From positions 3,410,001 through 3,474,000 of the forward strand of contig OZ241868.1 of NCBI GenBank assembly GCA_965202905.1: a DNA stretch of 64,000 nt. Direction: 5' to 3'. A program made the translations under genes and the position numbers. Under the pieces are notes generated by a model. It was not told the DNA's origin. It worked only from the letters and a program-made list of their open reading frames with translations, and made no database searches. This stretch comes from CAYFYS01 sp965202905. Lineage in GTDB: Bacteria > Pseudomonadota > Alphaproteobacteria > MPNO01. Shown here piece after piece: positions 59,252 to 64,000 of this stretch (position 1 is its first letter; each line of letters opens with the position of its first letter).

Positions 59252-60274
59252 ATGCGACTCACCGCAGCACTGCTCAGAGCAACATGCGCGGCCGTTCTCG
59301 CCGCCGATGTCGCCGCGGTCGCGGGCGAGATCAACATCTACTCCTACCGCCAGGAGCGGCTGATCAAGCCCCAGCTCGACGCGTTCAAGGCGGCAACCGG
59401 CATCGCCTACAACCTGGTGACCGGCAAGGCCGATGCGCTCGCCCAGCGGATCAAGGCCGAGGGGCGCAACACGCCAGCCGACGTGCTGTTGACCGTGGAT
59501 GCGGGCCGGCTGGTCCGCGCCAGGCGGATGGACATCCTCCAGGCGGTGCAGTCCGAGGCGCTGGCCCGCGCGATCCCGGCGCGCTACCGCGACCCTGACG
59601 GTTACTGGTTCGGTCTCGGCATCCGCGCGCGCGCGATCTTCTATGCCGTGGGCCGGGTCGGGCCGTCCGATCTGTCAAGCTACGAGGCGCTGGCCGACCC
59701 GGCATGGAAAGGCCGCGTCCTGATCCGCTCGTCCTCGAACATCTACAACCAGTCGCTGCTCGCCTCGCTGATCCACCATCACGGCGCCGCCGAGGCCGAG
59801 TCCTGGGCGCGCGGCATGGTAACGAACTTCGCCCGCCGGCCGCAGGGCGGGGATACCGATCAGCTCCGCGCGCTGGCGGCCGGCGTCGGCGACATTGCGA
59901 TCGCCAACCACTATTACTACATCCGCCTGATGGCCTCCAAGAAGCGGCGCGACAGGAACGTCGTCGCCAGGGTCAAGCCCTATTGGCCCAATCAGGACGG
60001 CCGCGGGGTCCACCTCAACATCAGCGGGGCCGCGGTCACCCGACACGCGAAAAACCGCGAGAACGCGGTCCGGCTGATCGAGTACCTGGCGGGACCAGAC
60101 GCCCAGCGCATCTACGCCGATATCGGCCACGAGTTTCCTGTCCTCGCCGGCGTCGCGCCGTCCGCGGCGATCGCCTCTCTGGGCGAGTTCAACGGCGACG
60201 GGCTCGCGCTCCGGATCCTGGGCGAGAACAACGCCGAGGCCGTCAGGATCTTCGATCGCGTCGGCTGGCGCTGA
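59252..60274 (+). CDS. Fe3+ ABC transporter periplasmic binding protein (FutA/FbpA type)
   Basis: The 340-aa protein starts at ATG 59252 with AAGGAG 6 nt upstream. It has a signal peptide ending near AVAGE (residue ~24). The mature part begins INIYSYRQERLIKPQLDAF, the FbpA-family start, and has the ferric-ligand tyrosines in NHYYYIRLM. A Fur-like box precedes it. Permease and ATPase genes are not adjacent: the next sequence is a broken DprA-like gene that begins right at its stop codon. Confidence 0.92.
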   Translation: MRLTAALLRATCAAVLAADVAAVAGEINIYSYRQERLIKPQLDAFKAATGIAYNLVTGKADALAQRIKAEGRNTPADVLLTVDAGRLVRARRMDILQAVQSEALARAIPARYRDPDGYWFGLGIRARAIFYAVGRVGPSDLSSYEALADPAWKGRVLIRSSSNIYNQSLLASLIHHHGAAEAESWARGMVTNFARRPQGGDTDQLRALAAGVGDIAIANHYYYIRLMASKKRRDRNVVARVKPYWPNQDGRGVHLNISGAAVTRHAKNRENAVRLIEYLAGPDAQRIYADIGHEFPVLAGVAPSAAIASLGEFNGDGLALRILGENNAEAVRIFDRVGWR

Positions 60275-60279
60275 TCGGC

Positions 60280-60762
60280 CTCGGAGTCCGGTTCACCGTC
60301 GTTTCAGATCTGGCTGCGGGGATCGATCACGTGGCCCACGAAACCGCTATCGAAGCCGACGGCAGGACGATCGCGGTCTCCGGCACACCGCTGACACATG
60401 CCTGTCCCAAGGAGAATGCGGGATTACAGCACACCATCGCGGAAAAATTCCTTGTTGTCAGTCAAGTTCCCGTCAAACGCTATGAATCTCGGGATCACCG
60501 CCCCAACCGCTACTTCTTTCCTGAGCGTAACGCGACGATGTCCGCGCTTACCGAGGCAACCATTATCGTGGAAGCTGGGGAGACCTCACGCACGCTCATT
60601 CAAGCGCGCGCTGCTCTTGATCAGGGACGAAAACTTTTCATCCTCTATAGTTTCTTCCAAGACACTCGGCTTAGCTGGCCGAACAAAAACGCCGAGGAAG
60701 GCGCCATTCGGGTCAGAGATTACGATGACATCGGACAGCACCTTCCCACAACGCTTCTCTAA
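60280..60762 (+). pseudogene. 5'-truncated DprA-like (SLOG/Smf) gene
   Basis: The frame shows a DprA Rossmann-like core starting at GVRFTVVSDLAAGID. It continues with GGRTIAVSGTPL-type sequence (here DGRTIAVSGTPL), ERNATMSALTEATIIVEAGETS and GRKLFIL, ending at TAA 60760-60762. The N-terminal third and any start codon are missing: similarity begins a few bases after the iron-binding gene stop codon, which suggests a deletion fused the two. DprA relatives bind ssDNA or nucleotides. It overlaps the next reading frame by 38 nt. Confidence 0.75.
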
Positions 60763-61396
60763 GATCGACAATCTCTCTCGGAAATATCATTCTCACCTGA
60801 CTGTCGAGGACGACTGCTACTTTATTGGCGGGTACAACGCGCGCAAAGGTTATGCCTACAGCGCCACAAATCGACTGGTCGTGAATTTCAAGAAAACGAT
60901 GGACCGGCGCGGGCGGCCAGAGTAGCGGTACAAGGGACAGGCGATTTGTCAGGCTGCGGGCGCGTTCAGAATCGCCTTGAAGGCTGACGCGCTTGATCGC
61001 CTGACACTCATACCGATTCCGCCCTCGAAAGCAAAGGATGGTCGCCTCTGTGACGATCGCCTGACGCATATGCTTCGCGCCATCCGGCCCAGCCCTTCAC
61101 TGAATGTTCGGGAGCTCATCGTTCAGACAGTGAGCACCGACGCCGTCCACAGCAGTGGAGAACGCCCTAATCTCTCGCAAACCAAGGCGCTCTACCTGAT
61201 CGATGAAACGTTGACGATGCCGTCACACGAATCGATAGCCATCGTTGACGACGTTCTGACGACAGGATCGCATTTTAAGGCAGCGAAGTCAGTCATCTCC
61301 GCACATTTTCCAGAGAATTCGATTTGCAGATTTTTTATTTCAGGGAGAGTACCGGGTAGATCTTATATTGAAGACTTTACTGATAAAGGAAGTTGA
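60725..61396 (+). pseudogene. Phosphoribosyltransferase-like gene with internal amber stop
   Basis: ATG 60725 opens MTSDSTFPQRFSKIDNLSRK. The frame runs to TAG at 60923-60925 after DRRGRPE, then continues in the same frame (RYKGQAICQAAGAF) through LTLIPIPPSKAKD and the PRPP-loop IAIVDDVLTTGSHFKAAKS to TGA at 61394-61396. The TAG most likely replaced a TGG Trp codon. With read-through the product would be ~222 aa, a ComF-like PRTase. It is paired with the truncated DprA-like gene; both are damaged. Confidence 0.75.
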
Positions 61397-61503
61397 GACC
61401 GACCGGTTCGAGTGTGGATTGCGCGAACGTGACGGCGAGATAGCGATATGAACCGTTCCGGGTTTCCGGTGCGAGCCGGGCGCTTGCGTCCTATATTGGC
61501 GCC

Positions 61504-63630
61504 ATGAGCACGGTTATCGCAGAGCGCCCGGCGCAAGCTATCGGCGGTCCGTTCGAGGTGATCTCGCCGTTCGAGCCGGCAGGCGATCAGCCGCAGGCTA
61601 TCGGCGAGCTTCTCCAGGGCATCGGGGATAACGAGCGCGAGCAGGTGCTGCTCGGGGTCACCGGCTCGGGCAAGACGTTCACCATGGCGCATGTCATCCA
61701 GGCGCTCGCCCGGCCGACCCTGATCCTCGCCCCCAACAAGACGCTGGCGGCCCAGCTCTACGGCGAGATGCGCGGCTTCTTTCCCAACAACGCCGTGGAG
61801 TACTTCGTCTCCTACTACGACTACTACCAGCCCGAGGCCTATGTGCCGCGCACCGACACCTATATCGAGAAGGATTCCTCGATCAACGAGCAGATCGACC
61901 GGATGCGCCATTCCGCGACCCGCTCGCTCCTGGAGCGCCGCGACGTGATCATCGTCGCCTCGGTCTCGTGCATCTACGGCATCGGCTCGGTCGAGACCTA
62001 TTCGGAGATGACCGTCCGGATCGAGACCGGCCGCCGGATCGACCGGGCGGCGCTGCTCAGGCGGCTGGTCGAACTGCAATACCGCCGCAACGATTCCAAC
62101 TTCGTGCGCGGCGCCTTTCGGGTGCGCGGCGATTCGATCGAGATCTTCCCGGCCCATTACGAAGACCGCGCCTGGCGGCTGTCGCTGTTCGGCGACGAGG
62201 TCGAATCGATCCACGAGTTCGACCCGCTGACCGGCGAGAAGTCGACCGGGCTCGACTCGATCACGGTCTATGCCAACAGCCACTACGTCACCCCGCGCCC
62301 GACCCTGCAGCAGGCGATGAAGCTGATGAAAATCGAGCTCGCCGAGCGGCTGGAATGGTTCCGCGCCAACGGCAAGCTCCTGGAGGCCGAGCGCCTGGAG
62401 CAGCGCACCAACTTCGACCTGGAGATGATAGAGACCACCGGCCAGTGCGCCGGCATCGAGAATTATTCGCGCTTCCTGACCGGTCGCCGGCCGGGCGAGC
62501 CGCCGCCGACCTTGTTCGAGTACCTGCCCGAGGACGCCTTCCTGATCGTCGACGAGAGCCATGTGACGGTGCCCCAGCTCGGCGGCATGTTCCGCGGCGA
62601 TTTCAACCGCAAATCGACCCTGGCCGAATTCGGCTTCCGCCTGCCGTCCTGCGTCGACAACCGGCCGCTGAAGTTCGAGGAGTGGGACGCGATGCGGCCG
62701 CAATCGGTGTTCGTCTCCGCGACCCCGGGCAAGTGGGAGCTCGGACGCACCGGCGGCGCGTTCGTCGAGCAGGTGATCCGGCCGACCGGGCTGATCGATC
62801 CGGTGTGCGTCGTCCGCCCGGTCGAGCACCAGGTCGACGACCTGATGGCCGAATGCCGGGTGGCGGCCGAGGCGAGCCAGCGGGTGCTGGTCACCACCCT
62901 GACCAAGCGCATGGCCGAGGACCTGACCGAATACCTTCAGGAGGCCGGCATCCGGGTCCGCTATCTGCACTCGGACGTCGACACCTTGGAGCGCATCGAG
63001 ATCATCCGCGACCTCAGGCTCGGCGCTTTCGACGTCCTGATCGGCATCAACCTGCTGCGCGAGGGGCTCGACATCCCCGAATGCGCCCTGGTCGCGATCC
63101 TCGATGCCGACAAGGAGGGCTTTCTGCGCTCCCAGACCTCGCTGGTCCAGACCATCGGCCGGGCCGCGCGCAACATCGACGGCCGGGCGATCCTCTATGC
63201 CGACTCGATGACCGCCTCGCTGGACTACGCCATCAGGGAGACCGAGCGCCGGCGCGCCAGGCAGGCCGCGTTCAACGAGGCCAACGGGATCACGCCGCAG
63301 AGCGTGCGCAAGGGCATCGCCGACATCCTGGAGTCGGTCTACGAGCAGGACCGGGTGACGGTGGGCACGCTCGACGAAGAGATGCCCAATCTGATCGGGC
63401 ACAATCGGCAGACCTATGTCGCGGACCTCGAGAAGCGCATGCGCGATGCCGCAGCCAACCTGGAGTTCGAGGAAGCCGCCGGGCTGCGCGACGAGATCCG
63501 CCGCCTGGAGACCGCCGATCTGGGCATCCCGACCGGCGAAGAGCGCCTGAAAGCGCGCATCCGCGCCGCCCAGGGCGCCAAGGCCGGCGGCAAGGGGAAT
63601 TCCCGGCGAAAACAGCGCCACGGGTCGTAG
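61504..63630 (+). CDS. uvrB: Excinuclease ABC subunit B
   Basis: Damage-verification helicase of nucleotide excision repair. The 708-aa protein has Walker A GVTGSGKTFT, the beta-hairpin YYDYYQPEAYVPRTDTYIEKD, the DEAD-like box VDESH, motif VI TIGRAARN and the C-terminal UVR domain (LEKRMRDAAANLEFEEAAGLRDE) that binds UvrC. The C-terminus ends in a Lys/Arg-rich tail. Confidence 0.98.
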   Translation: MSTVIAERPAQAIGGPFEVISPFEPAGDQPQAIGELLQGIGDNEREQVLLGVTGSGKTFTMAHVIQALARPTLILAPNKTLAAQLYGEMRGFFPNNAVEYFVSYYDYYQPEAYVPRTDTYIEKDSSINEQIDRMRHSATRSLLERRDVIIVASVSCIYGIGSVETYSEMTVRIETGRRIDRAALLRRLVELQYRRNDSNFVRGAFRVRGDSIEIFPAHYEDRAWRLSLFGDEVESIHEFDPLTGEKSTGLDSITVYANSHYVTPRPTLQQAMKLMKIELAERLEWFRANGKLLEAERLEQRTNFDLEMIETTGQCAGIENYSRFLTGRRPGEPPPTLFEYLPEDAFLIVDESHVTVPQLGGMFRGDFNRKSTLAEFGFRLPSCVDNRPLKFEEWDAMRPQSVFVSATPGKWELGRTGGAFVEQVIRPTGLIDPVCVVRPVEHQVDDLMAECRVAAEASQRVLVTTLTKRMAEDLTEYLQEAGIRVRYLHSDVDTLERIEIIRDLRLGAFDVLIGINLLREGLDIPECALVAILDADKEGFLRSQTSLVQTIGRAARNIDGRAILYADSMTASLDYAIRETERRRARQAAFNEANGITPQSVRKGIADILESVYEQDRVTVGTLDEEMPNLIGHNRQTYVADLEKRMRDAAANLEFEEAAGLRDEIRRLETADLGIPTGEERLKARIRAAQGAKAGGKGNSRRKQRHGS

Positions 63631-63795
63631 GCAGCTCCGATCGTCCGCCGTCGCGATTACGCTGGAACGCCCTGCACCCGCCCTGCCCCGACCGACCGAC
63701 GCACCGCGCGGCTAGAACTTGTCCGGCCACGCCCCCATATTGGAGAAAACGGCTTCGCCAAGCCCGATTCGCAAGCTCGGTTCGACATCGCTCCG

Positions 63796-64000
63796 ATGAC
63801 CTTTTTATCGCTCGCCGCTGGATTTCTGCTGCTGTTCTTCGGTGGGGAGATCGTGGTGCGCGGCGCGGTGGCGCTGGCGCGACGATTCGAGGTCTCGCCG
63901 CTGGTCATCGGGCTGACCATCGTCGGCTTCGGCACCTCGCTGCCGGAGCTGCTGGTCAGCCTGAATGCGGCGCTGAACGGCGCGCCGGGCATCGCGGTCG
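63796..64000 (+). CDS. Ca2+/Na+ antiporter, YrbG/CaxA family (3' end outside window)
   Basis: Only the first 68 codons are visible. ATG 63796 opens two hydrophobic helices and contains the alpha-1 repeat signature GFGTSLPELLVSLNAAL, with the Glu that binds cations. The rest of the alpha-2 repeat lies beyond the edge. Confidence 0.88.
   Translation, partial: MTFLSLAAGFLLLFFGGEIVVRGAVALARRFEVSPLVIGLTIVGFGTSLPELLVSLNAALNGAPGIAV

Overview
The window is a GC-rich chromosomal segment of an alphaproteobacterium. Three things point there: the mdh-sucC-sucD-sucA-sucB order, the aroA-cmk-rpsA-sppA-ihfB-lapA-trpFBA-accD-folC supercluster, and family markers such as the TIGR02300 FYDLN-acid protein, DUF3126, MmcB and RegB/RegA. 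The several solute-binding proteins and ring-cleaving enzymes suggest a Rhodospirillales-like aerobic heterotroph, but that rank is inference.

Layout. 1-8.6 kb: a partial SCO1-type copper chaperone, an ankyrin-repeat exported protein and the TCA operon on the minus strand. 8.9-13.5 kb: a minus-strand run of tyrS, a Mug-like glycosylase, a HyuB-like protein and a beta-hydroxyacid dehydrogenase. 13.5-16.2 kb: a small RiPP-precursor-like ORF broken at a 13-C tract, then acs. 16.4-23.7 kb: an aromatic-compound island with a Rieske oxygenase alpha/beta pair, a hydrolase-SnoaL fusion, a TAXI-TRAP transporter and a LigA/LigB-type extradiol dioxygenase. 23.7-28.2 kb: a SYLF protein, RegB/RegA, a PPP phosphatase and MmcB. 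28.3-30.3 kb: an arylmalonate-decarboxylase-like enzyme and a TctC-type binding protein. 30.4-33.6 kb: a compact m5C restriction-modification island (dcm, DUF3883 nuclease, vsr). 33.9-43.6 kb: accessory genes (TauE/SafE, alpha/beta hydrolase, VOC dioxygenase, DctP, an unknown 280-aa protein, CBS, dienelactone hydrolase, GST) with two single-base frameshifted genes. 43.9-56.2 kb: tRNA-Ala and the core supercluster. 56.3-64 kb: polA, an iron-binding protein, a decayed DprA-like/phosphoribosyltransferase pair, uvrB and a partial Ca2+/Na+ antiporter.

The most unusual structure is a dispersed 134-bp two-hairpin repeat. There are two nearly identical full copies and one 37-bp end fragment. In all three cases the element end begins exactly at the TAG stop codon of a different gene (tyrS, acs, dctP), and the far hairpin of each full copy carries a T-run that would terminate the oncoming convergent gene. 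Other points to revisit are the RiPP-like ORF with its homopolymer, a DNA polymerase I whose proofreading residues are replaced, an OGDH E2 with an eroded E3-binding domain, and the broken DprA-like/PRTase module.
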